Source of the DNA: Chrysopilus asiliformis
Taxonomy: Eukaryota > Arthropoda > Insecta > Diptera > Rhagionidae
Assembly (NCBI GenBank): GCA_964034945.1
Contig: OZ035963.1
Coordinates: 49,508,532-49,572,531, forward strand
DNA: 64,000 bases
Direction of reading: 5' to 3'
Below are positions 21,785 to 33,575 of this stretch, in pieces (the first letter of the stretch is position 1; every line of letters begins with the position of its first letter). A program made the position numbers and the translations under genes. Under the pieces are notes generated by a model. That model had not been told where the DNA came from, searched no databases, and worked only from the letters and a program-made list of their open reading frames with translations.

Positions 21785-23545
21785 TGATGAAAAGCACGGA
21801 CATATGAGGTTTGTTCTTTGCAGCAATTTACGCGATCGGGGCTAAAGATTTAGATCAGGCCTGGGCACCATATATGTAGTGATTTACTATCACTCGAAGA
21901 AATTTTATATTTCTTCATATACTATAACACGAAATGAGAAAACGCATCTTTTTCATTTTTTACGCTCTTTCGCTTTTGATGGAGACGTTTAGGAACAGTG
22001 GATTACACAATTTATCATGATGCGATTACAAAAAAATAATAAGTTCCGCTGTGCAAAAAAACCTTTTGGGACGTATTTTCGGTTCTATGCTTCGAAAAAA
22101 CATGCGCTAAATTGCATTAAGTTACCTGATAGGACAGCTGTTGTAATGGCGTTCTAGATTGAATTTTTTATTCGACATGTAACTGCAAACTAGACATTGA
22201 CGGTTATCATTATTTGTGGTTATTAAATATTTGTTTTCCCAATCCCATGACATAGTAATTGAATTAGAATATGAGCGCTTCATAATGGAAAATGAAAACT
22301 AAAAAAATCGAATTTCTGAAAAAATTTCGAACGTCAGTGTACTTTGGAAAGCAATTAGGGTTTTGGGAAGCAAATATATACATCCGTTATTATACTGAAT
22401 GACTGCCGTAGGCTCGCTCCATCGATTGTTAGTCAATCGTTTGATTTCGGCTGCCGAAGTGGCCGTCGTCTACTAACACGTATCATTGCGTTGGAGAGTC
22501 GAGTAAAAATGTTCATACATTGATTGTATTCTCGTAAAATTTGAATAAAAATATTATCGTTGTGAGGAGCCAGACGAGCCAAGGAGTGCCCAGGCTTGAT
22601 TTAGATCCATAATTTACATCCACGTAAAGCGTATGAAATGACGAGAACGACAAACTGATTAATAATGTGTCTACAAAGTCACAATTGCTTTAATGGGGAA
22701 ATTGGTAATCGAAGTTTCGTCTTTGGGTCAATATTCGCATCGTGAAAATCCTGCGGCGATAGAGTGGCATCTAACGATTGTTGAGACGATACAGTGATTA
22801 GCTGTGGAACCTGAAAGTCAGTTCACTTTGAAGAAGCGCGAATCGTCAACGAGGTCGACACGGTTGCCACTAGATTTACCTGAAAGCCCTACCTTTACAA
22901 CCAAAAGAAAAAAAATGGATTCCTTTAGACATTTATTTCAAAAGATTTCGTTTCCAGAATTAAATGTCTTATTCCAGACTAATAGCTGAAGGAAATTGCA
23001 TAAGAAAAGCATGTTTTAAAGAGCACAACTTGATTGGCATCAAAATTTCATTGCAAAAGAACAAAAATTGACGGGCAAAATAAAATTAAAGAAATTTTTT
23101 GTTAAAAACAAAATAATTTACCCATTAAAATCTGTTTAAATTTTAGATTCCATATTGTCGAAAATTTTTAGTTGCAGATTGTTCATCTTTGTTCGATCGG
23201 TAAGCTATGTAAACATTCGAGGGAGACAGAAAACTTCGACCGAAGATTTGTGTGATGAAATACCGGCAGATCACGCTGTTGCATTAAGTTTGAAGCAGCA
23301 ATTTTTGTTAATGAAGGCGTGTTTTTTTTTGTAAAATGGCAGAGTCAGAATTACGTCCCTGTACCGTAATTGTGGCGTGGTAAACCACTGAAAAGTGTTG
23401 CCCACTATGGGTGTCGTTACGTATCACATTCGCACAACGGCGATGTGCTTGCGACAAAATCGCTTATCAACGCGATTTACATAGCGACGAAATATGTGGA
23501 AAAAAGGCGATACGGCTGCTTAAAATGCTATTTGGGGAGTTTTTA
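21785..23545 (+). repeat. Family R4, copy 1 (split)
   Basis: Two parts, 21785-21855 and 22599-23545, match 38702-39752 in order: GAGGTTTGTTCTTTGC, CAGCAATTTACGCGATCGGG, ACATCCACGTAAAGCG, GTCACAATTGCTTTAATGGG, GAAAATCCTGCGGCGATAGA, GATTGGCATCAAAATTTCAT, CTGAAAAGTGTTGCCCACTA and GCTGCTTAAAATGCTATTTG. Identity looks like 75-85 percent with many indels, so it is old. About 1 kb without the insertion. No coding frame is shared by the copies. I do not recognise the family. Confidence 0.8.
21856..22598. mobile_element. 743-bp hAT-like element
   Basis: Inserted in R4. Ends CAGGCCTGGGCACC and, inward from the right, CAAGCCTGGGCACT; 8-bp duplications ATTTAGAT on both sides (21848-21855, 22599-22606). 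An 8-bp duplication with a CA(G)G...GGGCAC end is typical of hAT. No transposase reading frame is present. Confidence 0.88.
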
Positions 23546-24894
23546 TTAGTGAATTGAAAATTCAACATTGAAGAATGACGTAAGTTAAGTTACGATATTC
23601 TTGCACGAAGTATCGACGCCCTCGTATTATAACGAATGGACGAATAAAAATTTCGGATAGCGAAAAACGTTTTCAGTACAAATATTGAACATCTGAATAA
23701 ACAGAAAATGACCCTAAAATTTTATAGTCTCCTTAATTATAATTGATGTGCTGTTATACTGATTTATTTTCACATTAAGTTCAAATGATTCATCACAAAC
23801 GATATACGATTTCATTCTTGAAGGGTCTTGGCGTATCGCATCACAACTAAAGGATTTTTATCACGAGTACATCACATTAGGTGAAAGTACTTAAAGTCAT
23901 GAATATCAATCTTGTACTACATAAACATAATGCAATACAAGTGTCGACATATACTCATATTATATGCAGATAGGTGATGTGGGTAAAACTCGCACCCTCT
24001 GCAGACGTATATTCATATTTTTCAACATTGTCATTTTAGTATTGTTGTCATTTACAAAAGTGAAATGAAACCAACTTCTTCGTGGTTTTTTTTTTGGTGG
24101 ATCCTTTTCAATTTTTTCGCTGCGTACGCAGACAATGGGGCGAAGAATCTTATCTCAGGTTGTTGGATCCTTTCAAATCTCAAACATAATGAAGAGGAAG
24201 AAATCTTATTCAATGTTCATAGCAAATAAGGACTCCGATCTTCCTTCGCATTCTTAATGCTAATACAAGTACAATACATAAGTTAGTATATGAGTATAGC
24301 ATGCGAAACTAAAAGAATTTCCCGTCTCCTTTGACATCAGGATATGTGAAGAATATGCCTGGAATATTGATTTTTCCATATATGTTTATTTTTTTTTGCG
24401 TTTAAATTGAGAAATATTTTTCATCTCATATATTCTCGTGTGTTATTACAACATCGTATCATCGGCGGTTGGTGATGTGAAAGGATTTTTATCGTGTTAA
24501 CTGTAGCAAGATGAAATGAAAATCTTGGGAATTGTCGCAGGAGGTTGAAATAGTTTTCGAATGCGGGATAAAAGAGAATCCTGCCAAAAGTATCCGTTGA
24601 AATTGGGCATAATGCCAATAAAAATTGTCAATAAACAGCCGCATATTTGCAAATATTTTCAGATCATGAACAAATAAACTGCTGGAACATGTATGAAGTG
24701 TTTTTAAAATGTTCTAGCTGACACCTGATAAAATTTTTCAGACACACTGATTTGGCTTTTAGCGTATTTCCTACACAAGAAAAATAATTTCCGGTGCGCC
24801 GCACAAAATATGTTTGGAAGAATTAAATCATTTTTGAAATCATTGCTATCAAAATATTTTTGATCGAAAATATAAGTTGTTGAAATTATGTTTG
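23546..24894. other. Unclassified DNA
   Basis: No gene recognised. A 65-codon minus frame at 24421-24618 lacks features. Confidence 0.5.
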
Positions 24895-25430
24895 GGTGGA
24901 AAATCCTATCCTATAATACGAGGAATGTCTGTCTGTCTGTCTGCACAAACGATCTTGAAAACCCGCCTAACGATTTTCACGAAACTTGAGGGTTAGGGAT
25001 TTTCGGGGACAAGGAATCGATCATAGGTCTCACCTCTGAGAAAATTCCCTTCGATACCCCTCGGCTGTTATCTTCGAATTGGGTGGTCCGATCTTAATGA
25101 AACTTTACAGTATTACTAAGGGGGCTAAGGGCTTTCGATTTTTCCAATACAAACCTGACTTTTCCTTCCCCTCTATACCCCTCACCTGATGTCTCAAAAC
25201 AACGTTTTAAAAATCGGTGACAGCGATTATTCACTAACCAGTCAACCGATTTCTATGAAATTTTGTTATCGCGCGTTAGTTTTAGTTCTAGCTTTCTAGG
25301 TCGAGCATTTAAAAACTCTGGTAAGGCTCTGTAAAGATAATGTGAATTTAGTTTTTCCCCAAAAATCAGCAAAAGTGGGATTTTGAGGTCGCAGAGCATG
25401 GCTCGGTCTTCCTGGTACTTCATAAAAAAA
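24895..25430 (+). mobile_element. Element family D, plus copy
   Basis: Starts TCCTATAATACGAGGAATGTC with (TGTC)4, then GATCTTGAAAACCCGCCTAA, CTTGAGGGTTAGGGATTTTC, TCACCTCTGAGAAAATTCCC and one copy of the 121-bp unit (GAATTGGGTGGTCCGATCTT, TTTACAGTATTACTAAGGGG, GGGCTTTCGATTTTTCC). The minus copy at 61866-62640 has five tandem units. After the array unit it carries CTGTAAAGATAATG, so D is related to H. Confidence 0.72.
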
Positions 25431-25769
25431 AAAAGGATTTTTCATTCATGCTTAGTTATGGAGTTGTAACAAACCGATTTAAATGATTAATTTTTTATTC
25501 GAAAGCTGCCATTAAGTCGATTTGTACAAAAATCTAAAAAGTCGCGATTTTTTACGTTCGTCTATAATTTATTTGCATTCAAAGATTTGAATTAAATGCC
25601 GGCAATAATAAATGTCACCACATAAAATTTATCTATACCGATATTATTGAGTAGAGAACCTATTTTCGATGAGTAGAGAACCTGTATACCAGAGAAGTTA
25701 ATTAATCGTTAATAAATAGGGTAAACACGCGTGTCAGATTGGCCGCGACGGTCCTAGAATCGACATACT

Positions 25770-26813
25770 AGCTGCGACCCATTGGGCTGATTTTTTTACT
25801 CCGGAGTAAATTTTCAATGGGTCGAATTTTTTATGCCAAGAACAATTTCTAACCTCAAAATTGAGCTGTCATATTTGTGTAGCAGTGCTGTGAATCGAAC
25901 TATTGTCTCCAGTTAAATATTCAATTTAAAATATGAATCAGCCACGAAAATGGTCATTCAATGAGGGGAAAGCACTTATTTCCTGTCACAAAAACAGAAA
26001 AGAGGAATATTTTCGAACCAGAAGCAAAAATCGGTTCTGGGAAAATATGTTGCAAGATCTGGAGGCTGAAGATGTACTGGTTAGTAATTTATTTAATTAA
26101 TAAAGAAAAACAATTAAACATTTTATATATTCACAGCTTTCACTGGCGACGCCGGAAAATCTGGAGGTGAAGTGGAAAAGTCTTTACCGCGCTTATAAGA
26201 ACGCGAAAGACCGAGGGACTGGATCTAGTGCTTCAAAATTTCCATCACTTTCATCCTCGTATAATAAATTTAATATCTAAACCAAGATTTTCATTATGTA
26301 TTGATTATAAAGAGAAAGTATACACCATTTTTACCTGATTATGCTCCATAATTAATTTTTTAATACAGATTTTGTGGGCGCTAAACAACAATTCGTTGGC
26401 CGTCAGAGAATCCCAATCGTCTCAGGTTTAATTAATATTTATGTCCGTTGCTTTACATATCAATATATATGTTTTGTTGATTAATGTCAATAAAATATTT
26501 ACCAAAACTTATGATTTTTTAGTTATTTTTAGTCTTTTTGCGTTCAACCAAATATAATCACACTAAAAATATTGAAATGACAATTTAAACTTTGCTTTCA
26601 CAAGTTTTTATCATTTTAGCCATAATGTAATTTCCATAAGAGCTACAATTGAATACACTCCGCCGATCTGAGAGAAAAATTTCCCATTCAAACGTTTGTG
26701 ACTACGATATGGCAATACATGTTCTTGAAAATTGTTCGTGAATTGGAGGTGGTGCAGTTTTGCTTTGTTCGGGAACACTCCGGAGTAAAAAATCAGCCCA
26801 ATGGGTCGCAGCT
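25770..26813 (+). mobile_element. 1,044-bp inverted-repeat element with Myb/SANT gene (Harbinger-like)
   Basis: Terminal inverted repeats of about 37 bp: AGCTGCGACCCATTGGGCTG at the left and the same inward from the right, both continuing to ACTCCGGAGT. ACT stands on both sides (25767-25769 and 26814-26816). TA plus GCTGCG is an alternative reading. It carries a two-exon gene for a small Myb/SANT-like protein and no transposase. PIF/Harbinger elements use a separate Myb/SANT protein together with a DDE nuclease, so I infer a deletion derivative of that superfamily. The nearly identical ends suggest recent movement. Confidence 0.85.
25933..26280 (+). CDS. Myb/SANT-like DNA-binding protein of a transposon, two exons
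   Basis: Exon 1 is 25933-26079 and exon 2 is 26137-26280, separated by a 57-bp intron (26080-26136; GTTAGT donor, TATTCACAG acceptor). Splicing is in phase and gives 96 aa ending in TAA. Residues 6-15 (KWSFNEGKAL), Trp36 in FWENM, and KWKSLYRAYKNAKDRG in exon 2 follow the trihelix/MADF-type pattern: a first helix with Trp, a middle helix with an aromatic Trp, and a third helix W-K-x-L-x-R-x-Y-K. In Harbinger-type elements such a protein binds the ends and helps bring the transposase into the nucleus. A possible further exon (26369-26424, AG before and GT after) could extend a splice form. No frameshift or internal stop. The start is the first ATG of exon 1; the adjacent in-frame residues fit the domain start. 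The function is inferred from fold pattern only. Confidence 0.75.
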
Positions 26814-26816
26814 ACT

Positions 26817-29370
26817 GTCCCGGTGTCTAGAAAACTAAACTTTTTTCCAGGATTTTTCAATTTAGTCCTATAATAGACCAAGCTGTGGAAAAATCGTTTG
26901 CTAAATTATTCAAAATATACTCTACTTCGACCGGATCATATTTCTCACCCGAATTTTCACCTGGGGAGCATAACCTCGAAATTTTACTCGTGCAGCGCAT
27001 TTTCATAGACGGCGCATTTCCATAAGTAGTGTATTTCAGTGTATTTTATTGAAAAATCATGAAAAAGCCCGAAAAATTGAGTTACTTTTCGCTTTGGATT
27101 GTGCAAGTTTTGATTTAATCAAAACTGTTGATAAAAAAATTCACCTGCGGTGCATTTTTCAAAAGTTTTCTTATATGTATTTTATTTTGTAATAATTCTA
27201 GGCCATAGAATTTTTTGTTTTTGAAGGAACTAAGCAATTTTTCTGTGTTTGTAAATTTCTGAACTAATAACGAAAAGACGATTCAATGTGATTTTGATGT
27301 ATGGACGAGTTATGTTAAATCAAATTTTAAACACATTTTGCCTTTTCGGGAAAATCACACCGTTTTCGGGAAAATCGTATGTCCCAACTATGGCGTAGGC
27401 GCTCACTAAGGCGCGTTTTTTTTCGAAATTTTGCTGCTAAGGGGACAAACGGGGGGTGAAGAGGGTTTGGCTGTGGGTGAAGAGGGTTTGGCTGTCAAAA
27501 GTGTCACTCGGGGGTTTCAAAATTCCAAACGAAAAATTCTGTAAAGATAACCTAAATATCCTTTTCCGTTTTTCCCGGGAAAAATTGCATTCAAATTGCA
27601 TACGAAAAAGAGAAACGTTGTTTGTACTGGCGAAGGCGAGGGAAGAGAGGTTACAAAAGCCTAAAAATTTTATAGACCGCCCCAAAATTCTTAAGTGAAA
27701 ATCGAAATTTCTCTATAATTCTGGTTATGTTACTTTAACTAACAAAAAATTGGTGTTGCTGATCTTACCATGCTTTCATAAATAATTCCTTTCATAGAGC
27801 AGGTTGAAAATAGAGGAGGTTGAAAAGACTAAATTTGTACGACTTTAGTTGAATAGATTATGAAACTCGGATCTTCCTTATCATTCTTTGGGAGCGGTTT
27901 AAAATTCTTGCCGCGAAAGAATGTCACTTGGAAGCAACTCTGCCGGGGTTTTGAAGGGGTAATTCCCGGTTTGAAGTTTTTCTGTTCGTTTTTACATTTT
28001 CTCGTAAAACCTATCTTATCAAATATGCACAGGAATCACTTAAATGTCGACTTAAGCTGTAACTGCAGGAACCAGGATCATTCAATCCTGATTGTTGTTC
28101 TGCTTTTAACAGACGACCGACGCAGATGGAAGTCGAGTTAATAGCCGGTTATTAGGAAGGTTAACAGCCTCTTTTTAGATGAATAAGCGTTCATTTTCAG
28201 AAGCGTCTAGAATCAGAAACATTCAAACATTTTGGCTGCGAACTATTAAAGCTAATGGACCTTAATATCAACCCCATCAGAGACTATATTTTCCCATTCG
28301 TATTTAACAGAATCTCAGCTGAACTGACGGGAATCAGAAACCACTCCAGGCTATGACGAACACCCAGCAGCTGGTTGTGCTTTTTCCCTGGGAAAATATT
28401 TTCAAAGGTTCCCAGGTTATCGCCATGATCATAATTTCCCACCCGGTAACAAAACAAACTGAAGACATTTTTATTCACTTCGTTATCCAAAGGACGAATA
28501 TATGCGTAGGAAGAGAGGAATGGTGGTAAGCATCATCTGGTATCCATCATCGTCCCGATGGAGTTTAACCACTCAAACCCCAATTGAGTAATAAATTCAA
28601 CCCTAAATGGCATAAAAAGGACATTCGTCCTTGTGGTGTGAGGTTTTTTTTACTTAGCAATTCAACGTAGGCCGCATTTAATATTAATATTATTAATAAT
28701 AATAATACTTTTTGATATATCTTGAATCGTTAACAACAATATGCATGAGGGAGAGATGGTGTAAAGGATTACGGAGAATTTCTAGGAAAAGGAAAACGTA
28801 TCAATCATGGAATATTTAGACATTTTATTTGATGGCTGACTGAATCAAGGGCGACAGAATTGTCTAACAATAAAATATGATAAATAAAACCAACGTCTTT
28901 AAGTATACCTGGTGTGAATTTCATATCTTCTCTGCATTTCCCTGTCCCCGAAATTTTAACGATGAGAGTAATGTACCCTAGGAAGTAATCATCAGGCTCG
29001 CATTATCTAGTTAGCATTATATTAAATTGAATAAAATTTTGTCATTTGTTTAGTATTAAATAAATTGTAACAAATGGTGGTTTAATAAGTTGTGCTGAGA
29101 ATTCTCTTAATTATCTACTTGTTGAACATCTTTAATGAGATCAAGAAAGATCAAGAAATTTGTTTCAAATTCTTAATTGAAATGAATGAAAAAATCCATT
29201 CCGCAGCACTAGCCATTGTAATCTATAAAATATTTTTGTTATTCAGGAACATTTAGTAGGTCTTGAATGCTAATAAAAGCTTTTCAATTGTTGTGCCATT
29301 TCTTGTACTGTACAAAGGGGCTGTCCATAATGTCATGATAATTTTCGGAGGGGCTATCCATGAAATACGT
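26817..29370. other. Mostly unclassified, with R2 remnant
   Basis: 27270-27415 matches the R2 right end read inverted (GATTTTGATGTATGGACGAG, CAAATTTTAAACACATTTTG). 27440-27500 has a twice-repeated GAAGAGGGTTTGGCTGT, and 27540-27580 has the TCTGTAAAGATAAC signature of H. The rest (27720-29370) has no feature that I can name. AT repeats lie near 28685. Confidence 0.5.
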
Positions 29371-29374
29371 CTCC

Positions 29375-29409
<35 letters not shown>

Positions 29410-29410
29410 G
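29371..29410 (-). repeat. (GA)n tail of LINE fragment
   Basis: 40 bp of CT dinucleotides on the plus strand that follow, on the minus strand, the stop and GTGCC of the LINE fragment. Confidence 0.9.
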
Positions 29411-29745
29411 GCACTACAACCGGTTTCCGGTCTTGGCCTGCCGCAATGTCTTTCGCCAGAGGTCCCGGTCACGTGCCGGTGTCCTTCAGTTTTGCATCCC
29501 AATTCTCTTCGCGTCCTGGTCAAAGCCGTCTTGCCATATCTGAGTTTGGGTCTTCCTCGTCGTCTTGTTGTTAATAACCTACCGCAGAAGACTTTCCGGG
29601 CCGGGTCACTTTCACTCATTCGAATGGAGTCTGTTGAGTCTCATGAGCTTGACTACGAGCACGTCCTGATATCTCTCATAGACGTCGTCATTGTAGAATC
29701 TCCGGAATCGTCCCCCCTCATGTATGGCATCTCAAACCGACGTTT
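29411..29745 (-). pseudogene. LINE ORF2 C-terminal fragment
   Basis: On the minus strand, frame by frame: RRFYNDDVYERYQDVLVVK and LMRLNRL; a break; IRMSESDPARKVFCGRLL and RRRGRPKLR; a frameshift; WQDGFDQDAKRIGMQN; a TGA where Trp is expected; RTPARDRDLWRKTLRQAKTG and a stop. This is the usual C-terminal region of non-LTR retrotransposon reverse transcriptases (motifs LNRLxWxGHV, RRGRPxxR, DxxxxG, NWRxxAxDRxxWR). At least two frameshifts or deletions and one nonsense change make it dead. The protein stop is followed within 6 bases by the (GA)n tail, a very short 3' UTR. Confidence 0.8.
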
Positions 29746-30027
29746 TTAACCGAAAAACTTTTTTTTCCTATATTAAGAAAAATATTTCAGAAGCCCTAAA
29801 GTTTTCCGCTTCCAAAATTTTTGTAACCAGTTGTTTGAAGACTCTTCTTTCCACACATTTCTTTTCCGATGTTTTTACGTTAGTATGTGGTCTTAATATC
29901 CTATAGAAATTTTTTGGTTCCAATATTTGTTCACCGTTAGCATTGGATAATTTTTCTTATGACCATTTCTAAGGATTGTTTGTAAAATGAGAGGTGTGAG
30001 CTTTTCCCGTGAAATTATAAATAACTA
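29746..30027. other. Unclassified T-rich DNA
   Basis: Nothing recognised. Confidence 0.4.
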
Positions 30028-30898
30028 GCTTGCATACCCGTCGTTGCTGGGCTAAAGTTTTTTTTTAAAAAAGTTTTTTGCACCAAAAAACCCAGAAATA
30101 ACTTAAAAACTATTGAAAAAAAAATCTTTTTGACTTCAGGACTTCCATTTCGAATATGGAAATTCGAACACCAGATTCGAGATCAGCGATCCTAAAAATA
30201 TTAGAGGGTTCCGAGGGAAAATTGATTAGGGATATTTGCACTATCTTACAGGACCTTCCGCTTCAAATTTTGAAATTCTGGCACCTGGTTTGTGATCAGC
30301 ATCCCCGAAAAACCCCTAATGCCATTTTTCCCCGGAAAAAGTGGGAAAAGGATATTTGGGTTATCCTTACAGGACCTTCCGTTTCGAGTTTTGAAAATCT
30401 AACACCGGATTCGTGTTCAGCGTCTTTCAATAAGGACATAACAATTTTGTATTTTAATAAAAACGCACCCTAAAACTTTTTGTATGATCTGGCAATGCTA
30501 AAACGTCATTCAAGGTTTACATTTTTATCATGGTGAAGTTCACGAACGAGCAACGCCACACAGCTGGTCAAACAATTGATCTATTGAAGGAGAAGTTCGG
30601 TAATCGTGTAATCTCGAGAAATGGTCCGGTCGAATGGCCACCTCGCTCATGCGATTTAACCCCGTGGGATTTCTTTTTATGGGGTTATGTTAAGTCGTTG
30701 GTTTATACCAACAAGCCAACAACGTTAGAGGAGTTCAGGATCGAACGCGAAATTGCCAACGTTCCGGCCGATAGTGTGGAAGAGTGGTGGAAAATCGGCT
30801 CCAAAGAATCGGTTTGGGGCGCAGCCCCTAGTATGGAATAAAACATATCAGCCGTATTTACACTTTTAGCCGGGCGAAACCGGGTCCAAATTCTAGTG
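30028..30898 (+). mobile_element. Helentron-like element carrying a deleted mariner
   Basis: The left end CTAGCTTGCATACCCGTCGT + TGCTGGGCTAAAG is shared with 40838. The body holds repeated TTACAGGACCTTCCG (about 30250 and 30370), each followed by GATTCGTG/TTGTGATCAGC phrases. The 3' end has GGTTTGGGGCGCAGCCCCTA followed by GTATGGAATAAAAC and a CCGGGCGAAACCGGGTCC hairpin (30869-30886). A 387-bp mariner remnant (30424-30810) runs straight into the 3' hairpin, with no right mariner end. Confidence 0.7.
30424..30810 (+). pseudogene. Deleted mariner transposase remnant
   Basis: Begins GTCTTTCAATAAGGACATAA, lacking the first few bases of the mariner end, and follows the 7.6-kb copy to ATG GTG AAG TTC ACG AAC GAG CAA CGC. 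There it jumps to HTAGQTIDLLKEKFGNRVIS, so about 900 bp encoding the DNA-binding region and the first two catalytic Asp residues are missing. RSCDLTPWDFFLWGYVKS is kept. It ends inside ...KIGSKES, where Helentron sequence takes over. Identity with the 7.6-kb copy in the shared part is high. It is a deleted copy with no activity expected. Confidence 0.88.
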
Positions 30899-32929
30899 TA
30901 GAATAGGTAAGCTGCTTATTTTTGTTTTATCTTCGGTTTTATTGAAATATCGAGGCAGTTACAACTCAATTGGACAAAATTGGAGAAAAATAGACAAATA
31001 TGAAATAAAACATATTTGCGGATTTTTCCTCTGGCTCTGATTTTTTTTTTGCGACAGACAAGTGGCTTGGAATAAAACAGAAAAACTCCGCAGTGAATGA
31101 ATAAAAGTTCTTTTTAAGTCAAACACTTTCGAGAAAATAATTTACGAAAATAGTAGAGAAACTAAACGCCAAGGGGCGAAAACAATTCTAGTTTTCATTC
31201 GTCTAAGGAGTTTTTAGTTTGTGCATAAACTTTTCTTATTCTTTCAAAAGTACCTTTCACTTTTTTTGCGAGTATTTTCCTCCTTCTTGTCGCAAAGTTT
31301 TTTTTTATTTTATTCAAATCTGTCTATCTTTTTTTTTTATTTCAAAGTACTTTTTATATACTTTAAGATGAGCTCTTTCTGTTTGTTCTTCTTTTTTATT
31401 TCACTAAATCTGTCTTTAAATATATTAAAAAAAAAACATTCTTGTCCACAAAAAAAAAACATATTCACTTTTCATCCAACACTTGTAAATATATAATCTT
31501 AATTTAAAACAATTCTTCGGTTTATTTGAAACATCGTCAACAAAAAGGATAATCAGTTCAGAAAACACTATGGAAATCTTGTTTTTCTTGAAATTAACAC
31601 TTTTATTTGTAATTCTTTATAAAGGACTCTCATTGAAGCGATTAAACTGTTTAAATTTTGTTGAATTTTCGACTTTTGAAAGGACACCCCACGCACACAA
31701 ATTTTGTTTATAAACAGTACTAAACAAAGAGTTGCCGGCTTTTTTCGTATCCTTGAGGTTGTGCGGTTTCGAATTCTAGCAAAAATGAAATTCACCCTTA
31801 ATTTGCTAGCAGTCCTGGATAAGTATCGCGATGTACCAGCGGCATCCAACTGGCGTAATATACATTGGCTGAGATTTGTGTTTACGTGTTTTGAGAAAGG
31901 ACACCAGGTCCATGAGAGAGAACTGTGGGGAAATCGGAAACTATTTACTCAAGAGAATTTCCCTTCGTTGAGTTTGCGCCTCGCAAGAGTACCGAATTTT
32001 CAGGAAAGTTTTCGATTCATTTTTTCCACATCACATTCGTCTATTCATAGTTTCTACCCTACGCCCTTTTTTTAAAAAATTATATCCTGGATGTGTGCAA
32101 TCGGTTAAGTTGCCCCGGCGTTGGGTAGGTAAATTATTTGAAATGTGAATGGATGTTGTTTAGAGGGTGGTTTATTGTCAGTGGGGTAGGTTATGTTGCG
32201 ACACAGTCCCGGGGAAGGCTGGCATCCAACAGTCGTCGTTCTAAAAAACTTATTGGAATAGCTCTGGCAGATTATGCACAATACCGTCCCATTATGGGTT
32301 TTTACTTCCGTAGATCTGGAATTGGTATAAGTTGGGGACAACAATATAGTTTTTGGTTTTAGTTACATGGCAACGACGTTTGCATTACAATTAGTGAATC
32401 GAGATAGTCGTAAATAACCATGCGATTCTGGGAGATTTTTAGCCATTTTGGGGTGTTTTCTTTTAACTATTACCAAAATGCTAAAGTTGATTAATTCTTT
32501 TAATCTGAAAACGAAAATTTAATTCATATACGCCATTTTACATTGAAATTTGAACTTAATTTGTGTTAAATTAAGATTTCTGTTCTTGAAAAAATGACCG
32601 TAATTGTAATTAAATCGGATAATATTTGTAATTAACAGGAAAACACAGTTTGGATTTTCGACATGAAAATGCAACAAACTTTTATTAATATAGGCTGATG
32701 TTCAGATAGATATGCTCGACCTTTTTTTTATAGTTCCAGCCAGAGCTTAGGGGACGACCCCTTAATGACGAAGCACAGCTGAGGATGGTAACTTTGATAA
32801 CTGATTGTAATCAAGCAGATACGGACACATCAGCTACCATATTTGATACCCGAGTTCGACTCTGAAGGACATTTTTTGACCGAAGCCAAACTTCAGCCTT
32901 TTCCTTGACCTTTGGCCGAAGCCGGAGCC
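30899..32929. other. Unclassified DNA
   Basis: No gene that I can support. Frames at 31704-32075 (123 codons) and 32138-32362 (74 codons) have a more ordinary amino-acid composition than most, but no recognised domain, no clear splice partners and no repeat match. 32700-32930 includes repeated GCCGAAGCC words. Possibly old single-copy DNA. Confidence 0.4.
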
Positions 32930-32932
32930 TAA

Positions 32933-33414
32933 AGCGGCCCCTACACGTTCAATCTTGCAGTCAATCATCGCATGCTGTGACAGCATTTTGAACGTCTATG
33001 GTGATGCTGTCATGCAAAATTTCATGATTGCCAGCATGCTGGCCAATATCAAAGTCAATTTGATATTTTCGAGGGAGCTTTGTGAATGACAGCATGCTTG
33101 AACGTGTATGGCGAAGCTGTCAATCAATTCGTCATTTCAGTGTAATTTTTAGTAGTGAGAAGCTGTCGCATATAAAAGACAAAGTTTTTTGGGAATCCTT
33201 TTTGTAGTTATGCAGACAAAGAAGTGAGTTGTGGATGACGAAAATCGAAAAATATAAGGACAAAAATTGTTTAAATTCATATTTGTGCTGTGTGCTGTCG
33301 GTTTGGCTATTTTGAATCAACTGATGCTTGCGTGCATGATTGAGCGTCTAGTGCAAATAACCTTTTTGCTGTGACAGCATGATTGACGGCAAAATTGAAC
33401 GTGTAGGGGCCGCT
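32933..33414 (+). mobile_element. PIF/Harbinger-type MITE with MADF relic, copy 1
   Basis: 482 bp. Terminal repeats AGCGGCCCCTACACGTTCAA at both ends, about 45 bp in all with few mismatches, and TAA duplications (32930-32932, 33415-33417), the TWA preference of PIF/Harbinger. The middle (33162-33323) is homologous to the MADF-like frame in copy 2, but the start codon is CTG and a TAG follows SFL, so it is dead. The sister at 42030-42512 is about 90 percent identical. Confidence 0.92.
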
Positions 33415-33575
33415 TAAGATTGAGCCAAATGTTTGCGAAAAAGCTGAAATGAACGTTTACCGTAAGGGAAAAGCCATCCCGGTTCTATAAAAATATTTTT
33501 ATTTGTCGTTAAAAATAATAGAAACAATTGAAAATTTACAAAACCTTTCTTTTTTAATATCTTAATTTTTTTTAA

